From Roseobacter weihaiensis (GTDB lineage: Bacteria > Pseudomonadota > Alphaproteobacteria > Rhodobacterales > Rhodobacteraceae), in contig NZ_JACNMO010000028.1 of NCBI RefSeq assembly GCF_020622345.1, forward strand, positions 1-64,000: a stretch of DNA of 64,000 bases, written 5' to 3'. Below the pieces are notes generated by a model that saw only the letters and a program-made list of their open reading frames with translations, did no database searches and was not told where the DNA came from. Every line of letters starts with the position of its first letter. Position 1 is the stretch's first letter. Of this stretch, positions 17,277 to 26,485 are shown one piece after another. The position numbers and the translations under genes are program-made.

Positions 17277-19390
17277 GCCTGACCGTCTATCCTTTCGTGC
17301 GCGACTGGCTGCGTGTCGCTCAGGGCAGGCTGGTCTTGCGAACCGGCAAGGTCGATATCGGCCAGCGGATATCCACGGCGCTGATGCGCATCGCAGCCGA
17401 AGAACTGAGCCTGCCGATTGACCGGATCGATGTCGCCCCGGTCCGCACAGGCGACAGCCCCGATGAGGGGATCACTTCAGGCAGCAATTCCATTCAGCAA
17501 ACGGGCCAGGCTCAACGCTTAGCCTGCGCGACGGCACGCGGGGCGGCGCTGTTGCGGGCGGCAGAGGGTTTCGGGGTTGATGTTGCAGCGCTTGATCTGG
17601 CGGAGGGCCTTGTCAGACATCGCGGCAGCAACAAGCAGATCAGCGTTCTCGACCTTCTGTCAGAACTTGCGGATGATCTGAAGGTCGACCCAGAGGCACC
17701 ATCGCGGGCCCTGAACACGGCCTTGGGGGACGCCCCGCCGCGAGGCCTGCGCGCGATGGTCGAAGGAACCTTTGCCTACCTCCATGATCTTGAGCGCCCT
17801 GGTATGCTGCACGCGCGTATTGTGCGCCCCCCGGTGCTGGATGCGGTACTGATTGACATTGATCCCGATCCGCTGCACCGCGCGCAAGCGGCAGGCTTGC
17901 AGATCATACGCGATGGCTCCTTTCTTGCCGTGGCGGGCACGCCGGAATGGGCGGTGGTCCGCGGCGCGGAGAAACTCTCAGCCGCCTGTAACTGGGACAT
18001 TGGCACCGGCCTTGAGACCGGCGATGTGTTTGAGGTGATGGCAGAGCGTGACGCAGAGCGTCTCACCGTCGTAAACGGTTTTCCCGAGACATCCCTGCGG
18101 CTGCCCGAGCCCATCGAGACGCCAGATTTCGAAGCCACTTTCAAGCGGCCCTACACGCTGCATGGGGCTTTGGCCCCCTCAGCCGCCTTGGCCGAGTTCA
18201 AGGCGGGGCAGTTGGAGATTCTGACCCATAGCCAGGGCATATACCCGTTGCGTGACAGCATCGCGGACAGTTTGGCCATGGCACCGGAAGATGTCGTTGT
18301 CGAACATGCGCCGGGCTCCGGCTGCTACGGGCACAACGCGGCGGATGATGTGGCCTTTGAGACAGCTCTCATTGCGCGTGCCTTGCCGGACAGGCCCGTT
18401 TTGCTGAAGTACACCCGCGCGGATGAGCACGCGCGCGAGCCTGTCGGGCCTGCTATGGCCGTGTCGGTGCGGGCCAGTCTGGACGATGAAGGCGAGGTCG
18501 CCGCACTCTGGATGGAGGCGCGGGGCGATACCTTTCGCGGCCGCCCACGTGCGGGTCCGAACAGGGCAGGCGCGGCGCGTCTGGCCGCCAACAGGGCCCG
18601 TGATGCGGACATCCCTCGCTTTGTGCCGGAACCGAACATGAACAGGCACGCCGGGTTGCACCGCAACCTCGACCCGATCTACGCCTTTGCCGATAAACGG
18701 TTGGTCAAGGCGCTGGTGCCGGATCTGCCTTTACGCTCCTCGGCGCTGCGATGTCTTGGGGCTACCGCGAATATTCTGGCCCTTGAGAGCATGATGGACA
18801 GCTTGGCGGGGCGCGCGGGGGCGGACCCGATTTCCTACCGGCAAAGGCATCTCGAAGATCGCCGCGCCGCTGCCGTGCTTGACAGGCTGCAGGACATGCT
18901 CAAACGACCACCGTTCCTTGGGGAGGGCGCGGGCCGGGGTATTGCCTATGCGCAATACAAGAACGCCATGACACGGGTTGGGGTGGCCGTTGATCTGACG
19001 GTCCAAGAATGTGGTGCGGTTCGGCTGGATCACGTGCGCCTTGCTGCCGACGCCGGGCGGGTGGTGGATGCCGATGGGCTCCGGGCGCAACTGGAGGGCG
19101 GTGTGCTCCAAGGGGCCAGTTGGGCCTTGCATGAAGAGGTGCATTGGGGTCCCAGCGGGAGAGAAACCTTGGATTGGGACAGCTATCCGGTGCTGCGCTT
19201 CGATGAAGTCCCAAAGATCACCATAGAGGTGATTGGCGGCGGGGATGCGCCGTCTGTCGGCGCGGGTGAAGCAAGCCCGCCTCCCACCGTGGCCGCCATC
19301 GCCAACGGCATTTTTGCGGCAACCGGTTTGCGGCTGTACCGGCTGCCACTTAACGCGGATGCGATCATGACGGCCGCTCTGCAGGAGTGA
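17273..19390 (+). CDS. Molybdopterin-binding subunit of a molybdenum hydroxylase (IorB-like)
   Basis: The 705-residue protein belongs to the xanthine dehydrogenase / isoquinoline 1-oxidoreductase large-subunit group. Visible landmarks: GKVDIGQRISTALMRIAAEE, the region TSGSNSIQQTGQAQR, HSQGIYPLRDSIADSL with the GSGCYGHNAADDVA loop, and the catalytic Glu near the C-terminus in SVGAGEASPPP. Such enzymes hydroxylate a ring carbon next to nitrogen, or oxidise aldehydes, using water. No FAD subunit gene is present, as expected for the two-subunit Ior type, which passes electrons to a cytochrome or other carrier. No XdhC-type maturation gene lies in the operon. Its stop codon coincides with the edge of a recombinase remnant. 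Confidence 0.88.
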   Translation: MSLTVYPFVRDWLRVAQGRLVLRTGKVDIGQRISTALMRIAAEELSLPIDRIDVAPVRTGDSPDEGITSGSNSIQQTGQAQRLACATARGAALLRAAEGFGVDVAALDLAEGLVRHRGSNKQISVLDLLSELADDLKVDPEAPSRALNTALGDAPPRGLRAMVEGTFAYLHDLERPGMLHARIVRPPVLDAVLIDIDPDPLHRAQAAGLQIIRDGSFLAVAGTPEWAVVRGAEKLSAACNWDIGTGLETGDVFEVMAERDAERLTVVNGFPETSLRLPEPIETPDFEATFKRPYTLHGALAPSAALAEFKAGQLEILTHSQGIYPLRDSIADSLAMAPEDVVVEHAPGSGCYGHNAADDVAFETALIARALPDRPVLLKYTRADEHAREPVGPAMAVSVRASLDDEGEVAALWMEARGDTFRGRPRAGPNRAGAARLAANRARDADIPRFVPEPNMNRHAGLHRNLDPIYAFADKRLVKALVPDLPLRSSALRCLGATANILALESMMDSLAGRAGADPISYRQRHLEDRRAAAVLDRLQDMLKRPPFLGEGAGRGIAYAQYKNAMTRVGVAVDLTVQECGAVRLDHVRLAADAGRVVDADGLRAQLEGGVLQGASWALHEEVHWGPSGRETLDWDSYPVLRFDEVPKITIEVIGGGDAPSVGAGEASPPPTVAAIANGIFAATGLRLYRLPLNADAIMTAALQE

Positions 19391-19752
19391 AGCTGCTTCC
19401 GCTATCTGACTATCTGCTCAAATTGCTTCGGGAAGGAAAAGACAGCGCGGGGGCTTCCCCATGGGTGTTTCCTGGTAACGGTCCCGCCGGTCACATTGTC
19501 GAACCCAAAAAGTTTTTTCAGCGGGTCAGCGCTGCTTCAGGCGTATCTTTTACACTTCATGACTTGCGTAGAACTTACATCACGATTGCTGAGAGCCTGG
19601 ACATTCCACACTATGCGCTCAAACGGTTGCTGAACCATCGCTCATCTGCTGACGTTACGGGAGGTTATATTATTATCAACGTGAACAGACTGCGCGGCCC
19701 GGTTGAACTTATTTCCGAACGCATCCTCCAAATGAAAGATCGCCAGCGCTGA
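19387..19752 (+). pseudogene. C-terminal remnant of a tyrosine recombinase (phage-type integrase)
   Basis: The 121 codons encode only the C-terminal half of an integrase catalytic domain: box II HDLRRTYITIAESLDIP, the LKRLLNHRSS segment and the nucleophilic Tyr in VTGGYIII. The N-terminal DNA-binding domain and the first catalytic Arg are missing, so it cannot be active. It begins flush with the stop codon of the molybdenum hydroxylase gene, marking a deletion or insertion junction. Confidence 0.82.
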
Positions 19753-19871
19753 TTGGAGTAGGGACGTTCAACTCAGCTGAATTGTGTCCGACAATCTCCA
19801 AGAGCTCCAAGCGTTGATACAAACGCAGTGTGCGTATAACCTTGGGCTTAGCGAACTGTGGAGGCTGCAAA

Positions 19872-20189
19872 ATGCTCGTCGAGTTGCAGACCAGACGCCG
19901 CGCTGTTGCGTTGGCATATCGAAGATATGTTGAAGCCGACTATGCTTGGAACAGCTCTACCCAAAGTGCTATGAGTTGGTTTCCTGATGCCCGTCAGGGC
20001 CACGTTGCGACTATTGGAAACCCAGGATCCAAAGTTCGCCGCTTATATCGTCAAAGTGAGCGCGCAATACTTCAGTTGGAAACGGCACGGCTAAAGCTCA
20101 ACCTAGCAAAAACACGATTGTTGAAAAGGCATCGCCAAGCAAGCATAGGGCCGCTTCTTATTGGCCTCTCCCTGAGCAGCAATCATTAG
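19872..20189 (+). CDS. Small conserved hypothetical protein
   Basis: A 105-residue basic, helical, probably cytoplasmic protein (LVELQTRRRAVALAYRRYVE at the start, IGNPGSKVRRLYRQSERAIL in the middle). It has no signal peptide or membrane segment. The ATG at 19872 is well placed behind GTGGAGG. I have an impression of related proteins in other Rhodobacteraceae, but no function. It lies just after the integrase remnant and has lower GC than the neighbours, so it may be cargo of the lost element. Confidence 0.55.
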   Translation: MLVELQTRRRAVALAYRRYVEADYAWNSSTQSAMSWFPDARQGHVATIGNPGSKVRRLYRQSERAILQLETARLKLNLAKTRLLKRHRQASIGPLLIGLSLSSNH

Positions 20190-20380
20190 CGAAGTATTTC
20201 CCCCTTCTGGACATTCGTCACAAACCGGCGAATGGCCCAGTATGGATTAGCTTAAATTCTTTCCCTTGCCCTTAAGCCGCTCGAGGCGCAAACTTGTTTG
20301 CGAAGGAGGGATGTCTGTTCCACCGTTGGGGTTGCTGGCTGACCGGCCAGCATTGCGCCTTCCTTCGGGAGGAGTATGTC

Positions 20381-21199
20381 ATGGCATCGAAGACTGCAGG
20401 TTCCAAACCGCCGAACAATCTGACACCACGGCAGGACGGCATTCCCAAAGTCAACAAGGTGACTTCGGACGATATAGCGGCGTCGCTGAGGGCCGGTTTT
20501 TCAGACTTTTTGGCGCGCCCCTTCATGAGCGGCTTCTTCGGCTTGTTTTATGCGGTATTCGGGCTCTTGTTTGTGTGGGCCCTGGTCTGGCTCGGCAAGA
20601 TATGGATGATCATTCCTGCAGTTGTAGCCTTCCCTCTGGTCGCACCCTTCGCCGCCGCCGGTCTCTATGAAATGTCCCGCCGGTTGCAGGCGGGAGAAAG
20701 TTTTGGTTGGTCGGAAATCTTGACCGTCGTGGCCGATCAACGCAACCGCGAAATGGGCTGGATGGCCTTCGTCACTCTATTCATTTTCTGGGTGTGGATT
20801 TACCAGGTCCGGCTTTTGCTGGCGATCATCCTACAGGATGCATCCTTCTCGGATTTTAAGGGGTTTTTGAACGTCGTATTCTACACACCGGAGGGCTGGA
20901 CCTTCCTTGCTATTGGCATCTGCTTAGGTGCAATTCTTTCGGCGGCACTGTTCTCGGTGACCGTCGTCGCCATGCCCATGCTGCTCGATCGGGAAACTAA
21001 TTTCGTTTCCGCCATGATAACGTCGGTCCGCGTCGTCATGGAAAACCCTGTGGTTATGCTCACCTGGGCGGCAATCATCTCGGTCACTATGCTGTTGTCT
21101 TTGGTTCCCGTGTTTCTGGGCCTAATCGTCACTCTGCCGGTCCTAGGTCACGCCACTTGGCATCTTTATCAGCGGGCTGTTTCGCCGGTGGAAGGGTGA
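20381..21199 (+). CDS. DUF2189 family membrane protein
   Basis: A 272-residue protein with a soluble N-terminus (about 45 residues) and six predicted helices. The DUF2189 pattern is clear: SLRAGFSDFLARPFMSGFFG, then AGLYEMSRRLQAGESFGW. The function of the family is unknown. The start at 20381 follows GGGAGGAG; an earlier in-frame ATG at 20294 adds a Cys/Trp-rich stretch unlike the family. It is monocistronic. Confidence 0.88.
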   Translation: MASKTAGSKPPNNLTPRQDGIPKVNKVTSDDIAASLRAGFSDFLARPFMSGFFGLFYAVFGLLFVWALVWLGKIWMIIPAVVAFPLVAPFAAAGLYEMSRRLQAGESFGWSEILTVVADQRNREMGWMAFVTLFIFWVWIYQVRLLLAIILQDASFSDFKGFLNVVFYTPEGWTFLAIGICLGAILSAALFSVTVVAMPMLLDRETNFVSAMITSVRVVMENPVVMLTWAAIISVTMLLSLVPVFLGLIVTLPVLGHATWHLYQRAVSPVEG

Positions 21200-21359
21200 T
21201 CTGTCCAGCCAACAACTGGAGCATTGCGTGCTTTTATTACACGTCCGCTCTGGTCGCACAGAGCCTTATAGAAAAGCCACGCCAATTAAAGTTAGAAATT
21301 AGAACAACGGCTTGACCGTGTTTTGCGCTAAGGGTTCTGGCTAAAAATTAGTGTTTTGA

Positions 21360-21434
<75 letters not shown>

Positions 21435-21520
21435 GCCGATGCGCGTGGGTGTTAGACGCAATCCAACATCGGTGCAAGCCTAATCTGGACGCTTCCCGGC
21501 CCCTGCGGTAGACAGCGCTT

Positions 21521-21700
21521 ATGGCAGAGAAACCAACCCCCGAAATTGCCGGTCAGACCGGCTCGACCCGCGATGACAGGCTGAAAGCGGCGCTCAAGGC
21601 AAATCTGGCCAGACGCAAAGCGCAAAGCCGGGCGCGGGTCAGGACGACGGGGTCGCAGGATAACACACCGGATACCTCCGGGCAGGATAAGGACGCGTAG
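21521..21700 (+). CDS. Small conserved protein upstream of murA (59 residues)
   Basis: The frame [20 protein letters not shown]... encodes 59 residues with a basic helix ([20 protein letters not shown]) and a polar, acidic tail. Similar short basic proteins often sit directly before murA in Rhodobacterales, which supports it being real; function unknown. It stops four bases before the murA start. Confidence 0.7.
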   Translation: MAEKPTPEIAGQTGSTRDDRLKAALKANLARRKAQSRARVRTTGSQDNTPDTSGQDKDA

Positions 21701-21704
21701 GCGC

Positions 21705-22973
21705 ATGGATTCGATACTCGTAAAGGGCGGCGGCAGCCTTCAGGGGCAAATTCCAATTGCCGGGGCCAAGAATGCCTGTCTCACGCTGATGCCTGCGACA
21801 CTGCTGTCTGACGAGCCTCTGACGCTGACCAATGCGCCGCGTCTCTCGGACATTCGCACAATGACACAACTGCTGCAATCGCTTGGGGCCGAGGTCACCT
21901 CGCTCAACGACGGCAAGGTTTTGGCGATGTCGAGCCATAACCTGAACAACGATACTGCGCATTACGATATTGTACGCAAGATGCGGGCATCGATCCTTGT
22001 GCTGGGCCCGATGCTGGCGCGCAACGGGCATGCGATTGTCTCCTTGCCGGGGGGATGTGCGATCGGGGCGCGGCCTGTGGACCTGCATCTCAAGGCGCTT
22101 GAGGCCATGGGGGCCGAGCTGGACCTCAAGGACGGCTATGTGCACGCCAAGGCGCCCGGGGGCCTTAAAGGTGGCAAGGTCGATTTCGAATTTGTCTCTG
22201 TCGGGGCGACGGAAAACGCCCTGATGGCTGCAACCCTCGCAAAGGGGACCACTGTTCTGAACAACGCTGCGCGCGAGCCGGAAATTGTCGATCTGGCGCG
22301 CTGTCTGCGGGCCATGGGCGCGCAGATCGAAGGCGAGGGGAGCTCGGCGATCACAATCCAGGGTGTCGACCGGCTGGGTGGCGCCATGCATGCCGTTGTT
22401 GCCGACCGGATTGAACTCGGCACGTACATGCTGGCACCCGCGATCTGCGGCGGTGAGGTTGAACTCTTGGGCGGGCGGATCGACCTGCTGGCATCTTTCT
22501 GCGAAAAGCTCGACGCAACCGGGATCAGCGTCAGCGAAAGCAAGGACGGGCTTGTCGTCAAACGCAAGAACGGCGATGTCCGCGCGGTCAACGTCACAAC
22601 CGAACCCTTCCCCGGCTTTCCCACCGATCTGCAGGCGCAGATGATGGCGCTGCTCTGCACCGCAAGGGGGACCTCGGTGCTCGAAGAGAAGATCTTTGAG
22701 AACCGGTTCATGCATGCGCCGGAACTGATCCGCATGGGGGCCGATATCGACGTGCACGGCGGTACCGCAACGGTCACGGGGGTGGAAAAACTCAAAGGCG
22801 CCCCTGTCATGGCCACCGACCTTCGGGCCTCCGTGTCACTGATTCTGGCTGGCCTTGCAGCCCAGGGAGAGACGCGCGTGGCAAGGGTCTACCATCTGGA
22901 TCGCGGATATGAGCATGTGGTTGCAAAGCTCTCGGGTGTTGGCGCCAACATCGAAAGGATTTCGGATCAATGA
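21705..22973 (+). CDS. murA: UDP-N-acetylglucosamine 1-carboxyvinyltransferase
   Basis: The 422-residue protein is MurA, the first committed enzyme of peptidoglycan synthesis, transferring enolpyruvate from PEP to UDP-GlcNAc in the cytoplasm. The N-terminal [19 protein letters not shown] carries the substrate-contact Lys-Asn pair, and the active-site Cys (target of fosfomycin) is in [28 protein letters not shown] and the terminal [10 protein letters not shown] are also diagnostic. Length is standard. The stop overlaps the start of the DUF2948 gene. Confidence 0.98.
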   Translation: MDSILVKGGGSLQGQIPIAGAKNACLTLMPATLLSDEPLTLTNAPRLSDIRTMTQLLQSLGAEVTSLNDGKVLAMSSHNLNNDTAHYDIVRKMRASILVLGPMLARNGHAIVSLPGGCAIGARPVDLHLKALEAMGAELDLKDGYVHAKAPGGLKGGKVDFEFVSVGATENALMAATLAKGTTVLNNAAREPEIVDLARCLRAMGAQIEGEGSSAITIQGVDRLGGAMHAVVADRIELGTYMLAPAICGGEVELLGGRIDLLASFCEKLDATGISVSESKDGLVVKRKNGDVRAVNVTTEPFPGFPTDLQAQMMALLCTARGTSVLEEKIFENRFMHAPELIRMGADIDVHGGTATVTGVEKLKGAPVMATDLRASVSLILAGLAAQGETRVARVYHLDRGYEHVVAKLSGVGANIERISDQ

Positions 22974-23437
22974 CCGATGCCCGATTTGAGGATGGTCGCG
23001 AAGCACCGATCGCACTGGTTGCCTTTGATGCGGAGGATTTGAAGGTTTTGGCCTCGCTCTCGCAGGATGCTGTATTTCCCGCAACCGAGATGCAGTGGGA
23101 CAGGGCCGCAGGCCGGTTTGCCCTGCTGCTGAACCGTTTTCGCTGGGAGGAAGGCCCCGCGCGCGCCGTCTCGCCAGAGCGTGTGCAATCCGTGCTGGCT
23201 TTTGATACGGTCACCGCCGTTGCCACAAATGGTGTGGACCGGAGTGACAAGGAAACGGTCCTGTCACTGCTTACCATTTCTTTTGAGGAAACCGAGGCCC
23301 CCTCGGGCCACATCCTTTTGACGCTTGCGGGGGATGGCGCGATCCGCCTGACTGTCGAAGCCATCGAGGCGACGCTGAAAGATGTCACCAAACCTTACGT
23401 TGCGCCCTCAAAACAGACGCCGAACCATCCGGATTGA
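22970..23437 (+). CDS. DUF2948 family protein
   Basis: A 155-residue cytoplasmic protein of unknown function. The DUF2948 pattern is seen in [20 protein letters not shown] and [20 protein letters not shown]. It occurs almost always between murA and hisD in alphaproteobacteria. It is coupled to murA by an ATGA overlap; a 66-base gap precedes hisD. Confidence 0.92.
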   Translation: MTDARFEDGREAPIALVAFDAEDLKVLASLSQDAVFPATEMQWDRAAGRFALLLNRFRWEEGPARAVSPERVQSVLAFDTVTAVATNGVDRSDKETVLSLLTISFEETEAPSGHILLTLAGDGAIRLTVEAIEATLKDVTKPYVAPSKQTPNHPD

Positions 23438-23503
23438 CCGTCTGTCGACGCCTCCTATTTCTACCACAGGCGTGTGTCGCGCCATAGTCGCCAAAGGTCC
23501 GTT

Positions 23504-24805
23504 ATGCCCGTCTACCTGAATGCCTCCGATCCCGATTTCGAGGCTGCGTTCCAGTCGCTGCTGTCCGCCAAACGCGAAGACAGTCCCGATGTGGATGACA
23601 CTGTTGCGGAGATCATCGCGGATGTCCGGATGCGCGGCGACGCGGCCGTGCTGGCGCTGACCGAACGGTTTGATCGCGTCTCGCTGACGGCAGAGACGCT
23701 GCGTGTGTCTGCTGCCGATGTGGACAGGGCGGTTGCCTTGGTGCCGGAAAATCAAAGCGCGGCGCTGACACTCGCGGCGGATCGCATCAGGGCCTACCAT
23801 CAGCGGCAGCGTCCTGAAGATGCCGAGTGGACGGATGAAACCGGCGCAACCCTCGGCTGGCGCTGGAGCCCGGTCGGCGCAGCAGGGCTCTACGTGCCTG
23901 GGGGGTTGGCCTCCTACCCCTCGTCGGTTTTGATGAACGCGATCCCGGCCAAGGTTGCCGGCGTGCCCCGCCTTGCCATGGTTGTCCCGACACCGGAGGG
24001 TGTGTTGAATCCGCTGGTCCTCACCGCCGCCCGCCTCGCAGGGGTGGATGAGATTTACCGGATCGGCGGCGCGCAGGCCATCGCGGCACTGGCGTACGGC
24101 ACGGAAACCATACCGCCCGTGGACAAGATCACCGGCCCCGGCAACGCTTTTGTGGCTGCCGCCAAGCGCCGTGTCTTTGGCAAGGTTGGCATTGATATGA
24201 TTGCAGGACCGTCCGAGATTCTGGTGATTGCGGATGGCGACAATGACCCCGACTGGATCGCGTTGGATCTGCTCAGCCAGGCCGAACATGACGAAAGCGC
24301 GCAATCCATCCTGATCACCACAGATGCCGATTTCGGGCGAGCCGTCGCTGCGGCTGTTGACAAACGTCTGGAAACGCTGGAACGGCGCGCGATTGCCGGG
24401 GCCTCCTGGCGCGATTTTGGAGCGATTATCACGGTTGATGATCTTTCCACCGCAGCCCGGCTGTCTGACCGGATCGCGCCGGAACACCTGGAACTCTGTG
24501 TGGCCGATTCCAAGGGTCTGAGCGGGCAGATCACCCACGCCGGCGCCATCTTTCTGGGCCAATGGACGCCCGAGGCGATCGGCGACTATATCGGGGGCCC
24601 AAATCACGTGCTGCCCACCGCACGATCTGCACGGTTCTCATCAGGGCTCTCGGTGCTCGATTTCATGAAACGGACAACGCTGGCGCAGATGAGCCCTGCG
24701 GCGCTCCGCGCCATCGGCCCTGCGGCGGAAACACTGGCCCGGACCGAAAGCCTGCAAGCGCATGGGCTGTCGGTCACGGCGCGCCTGCGGAAGTTAAACG
24801 ACTAG
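23504..24805 (+). CDS. hisD: Histidinol dehydrogenase
   Basis: The 433-residue enzyme performs the last two steps of histidine synthesis, oxidising histidinol to histidine with two NAD+ and zinc. Family landmarks: GLYVPGGLASYPSSVLMNAI, DKITGPGNAFVAAAKR, GIDMIAGPSEILVIAD, and the catalytic Glu-His in RIAPEHLEL. The ATG at 23504 begins MPVYLN, matching the usual N-terminus; ten further in-frame codons upstream are unlikely to be used. The rest of the his genes are not here, as in other roseobacters. Confidence 0.97.
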   Translation: MPVYLNASDPDFEAAFQSLLSAKREDSPDVDDTVAEIIADVRMRGDAAVLALTERFDRVSLTAETLRVSAADVDRAVALVPENQSAALTLAADRIRAYHQRQRPEDAEWTDETGATLGWRWSPVGAAGLYVPGGLASYPSSVLMNAIPAKVAGVPRLAMVVPTPEGVLNPLVLTAARLAGVDEIYRIGGAQAIAALAYGTETIPPVDKITGPGNAFVAAAKRRVFGKVGIDMIAGPSEILVIADGDNDPDWIALDLLSQAEHDESAQSILITTDADFGRAVAAAVDKRLETLERRAIAGASWRDFGAIITVDDLSTAARLSDRIAPEHLELCVADSKGLSGQITHAGAIFLGQWTPEAIGDYIGGPNHVLPTARSARFSSGLSVLDFMKRTTLAQMSPAALRAIGPAAETLARTESLQAHGLSVTARLRKLND

Positions 24806-24875
24806 GACGGTTGCTCTTTGCGCCCCAACCGCGCTAATCAGGGACGGTTTGATCCTGCCCTGAAGAAGCATTGCT

Positions 24876-25355
24876 ATGTCCCGTATCTCGTTTATTGCCC
24901 TCGACGATGAAGGCCTGCCGCCGCCCACCCCCGAGATTGAGCAAGAGCGCAAAGTCGCAATGTTCGATCTGCTGGAAGACAACAGCTTCGTGCTGCCCAG
25001 CCGCGACGACCGCCCGGTGCCCGAGGGACCCTACCACCTGAACCTTGCGATCCGCGACAAGCGGCTGGTCTTTGACCTGAAGACCGAAAATGCTGAAACA
25101 GCCGCGGAGTTTCATCTCTCGCTCGGGCCATTCCGGCAGGTTGTCAAAGACTATTTCCAGATTTGCGAAAGCTATTTCGATGCGGTCAAGAAATTGCCGC
25201 CAAGCCAGATCGAAACCATCGACATGGCCCGCCGCGGCATCCACAACGAAGGCTCGCGGGTGTTGCAGGAGCGCCTGGAAGGCAAGGCGGAGGTCGACAC
25301 CGATACTGCGCGCCGGCTCTTTACCCTGATCTGTGTTTTGCATTTTGGCGGGTAG
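24876..25355 (+). CDS. UPF0262 family protein
   Basis: A 159-residue protein of unknown function, typical of alphaproteobacteria and normally next to hisD. The N-terminus ISFIALDDEGLPPPTPEIEQ and the middle ESYFDAVKKLPPSQIETIDM are family-typical. Its stop codon directly abuts the ATG of the next gene, so the two are probably translated together. Confidence 0.92.
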   Translation: MSRISFIALDDEGLPPPTPEIEQERKVAMFDLLEDNSFVLPSRDDRPVPEGPYHLNLAIRDKRLVFDLKTENAETAAEFHLSLGPFRQVVKDYFQICESYFDAVKKLPPSQIETIDMARRGIHNEGSRVLQERLEGKAEVDTDTARRLFTLICVLHFGG

Positions 25356-25817
25356 ATGACACAAGAGCTGCCACAATCGGTCCTGTTTTGTTGCGACCAC
25401 AACGCTGTGCGCTCTCCGATGGCAGAAGGTATCATGAAAAAGCTCTACGGCACAGGGACGTATGTCCAGTCCGCGGGTGTCACCAACGATATGGAGATCG
25501 ACGGCTTTTCCATCGCGGTGTGTCAGGAACTGGATGTGGAACTGTCCCGCCATCGCTCACGCAGCTTTGACGAGATGGAGAACTGGGGGGATGATCTCGG
25601 GTCCTTTGATCTGGTGATTGCGCTCAGTCCGGCAAGCCAGCGCCGGGCGCTGGAATTGACGCGGTTTTACAGCCTGGAGGTGGAATACTGGCCGATCCTC
25701 GATCCCACCGGGCTGGGAGAGACCCGTGAGGCCAAGCTTGTCAGCTACCGGCAGGCGCGCGACCAGATCAGATCGCGCCTGATCGACCGGTTCGGAGAGC
25801 CCACGGAGCGCACATAG
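25356..25817 (+). CDS. Low-molecular-weight protein-tyrosine-phosphatase family protein
   Basis: A 153-residue cytoplasmic protein. The phosphate-binding loop C-x5-R is in LFCCDHNAVRSPMAEG, followed by the usual DMEIDGFSIAVCQELDVELS, and the general-acid region WPILDPTG. Members dephosphorylate tyrosines or reduce arsenate; nothing here separates these, and no ars genes are nearby. In roseobacters the gene follows UPF0262. Good confidence in the family, low in the substrate. Confidence 0.88.
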   Translation: MTQELPQSVLFCCDHNAVRSPMAEGIMKKLYGTGTYVQSAGVTNDMEIDGFSIAVCQELDVELSRHRSRSFDEMENWGDDLGSFDLVIALSPASQRRALELTRFYSLEVEYWPILDPTGLGETREAKLVSYRQARDQIRSRLIDRFGEPTERT

Positions 25818-25973
25818 AACCGCCTTTCATGCCAGTACAGATGATGCCTGGCTATATCCGACTGTTTTGGTAAAGTTTATTGCCTTTCAGCAGTACCTTT
25901 CTTAGGATGTCTCTCGACGGATGCTCTGCTTGCGGCCTGACACGCGTCGGGACGCCACATGGGAGGCACGCGA

Positions 25974-26468
25974 ATGACGGGGGACACCGCTCGGTTTAGC
26001 CGCAGAAAGGCAATGCAGATCACAATTGCAGCTTCCTGTTGCGGCACTGCGGCACAGGCGCAGGCACGTCGGATCGATCAGATCACCGATCCCATGGCCA
26101 CGGCGGCGACAGGCATGTTCCGCTTCACGCCGGACCTTGTGATGGCAGAGCCGCACAGCACGCTCAATTTCCTCAATAGCCGGGGCGAGCATACGGTGCA
26201 CTCGGTGCCGCAGCTTTGGCCGGCGGGGGTGCCGGAGGTCGCGATATCAAATCAACCCGAGGCGGTGGTGACGCTGCCAACGGATGGGCTCTATGCGTTC
26301 CGCTGCAAACGACATGGGCAATACGGGATGGTGATGCTTGTCGTTGCAGGTGATCCGGGCGATCTGAGCCGCGTGCCGGATCAGATCGCCCGGATGCGTG
26401 CGCGGGACCTAGAGAAACAGGCTTTCCGTGCTTTGGTTGAACGGCTGGCGTCAGCCCGTGAGGGCTGA
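25974..26468 (+). CDS. Pseudoazurin-like type 1 copper protein
   Basis: The 164-residue protein has a twin-arginine leader (FSRRKAMQITIAASCCGTAA) and a cupredoxin domain. The copper ligands line up with pseudoazurin: His in RGEHTVHS, then Cys, His and Met in FRCKRHGQYGM with the same C-x2-H-x4-M spacing. It would carry electrons in the periplasm, possibly to a reductase or peroxidase. The ATG at 25974 is preceded by GGGAGGCACG; one at 25959 is less likely. It converges with the heme peroxidase gene, 17 bases away. The C-terminal helix (IARMRARDLEKQAFRALVER) fits pseudoazurin. Confidence 0.82.
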   Translation: MTGDTARFSRRKAMQITIAASCCGTAAQAQARRIDQITDPMATAATGMFRFTPDLVMAEPHSTLNFLNSRGEHTVHSVPQLWPAGVPEVAISNQPEAVVTLPTDGLYAFRCKRHGQYGMVMLVVAGDPGDLSRVPDQIARMRARDLEKQAFRALVERLASAREG

Positions 26469-26485
26469 CAGGGGGCAGGCGGGGT

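Noticed and set aside
23408-24607. 399-residue minus-strand frame opposite hisD
   Set aside because: hisD has all catalytic motifs; antisense frame is His/Arg-rich noise.
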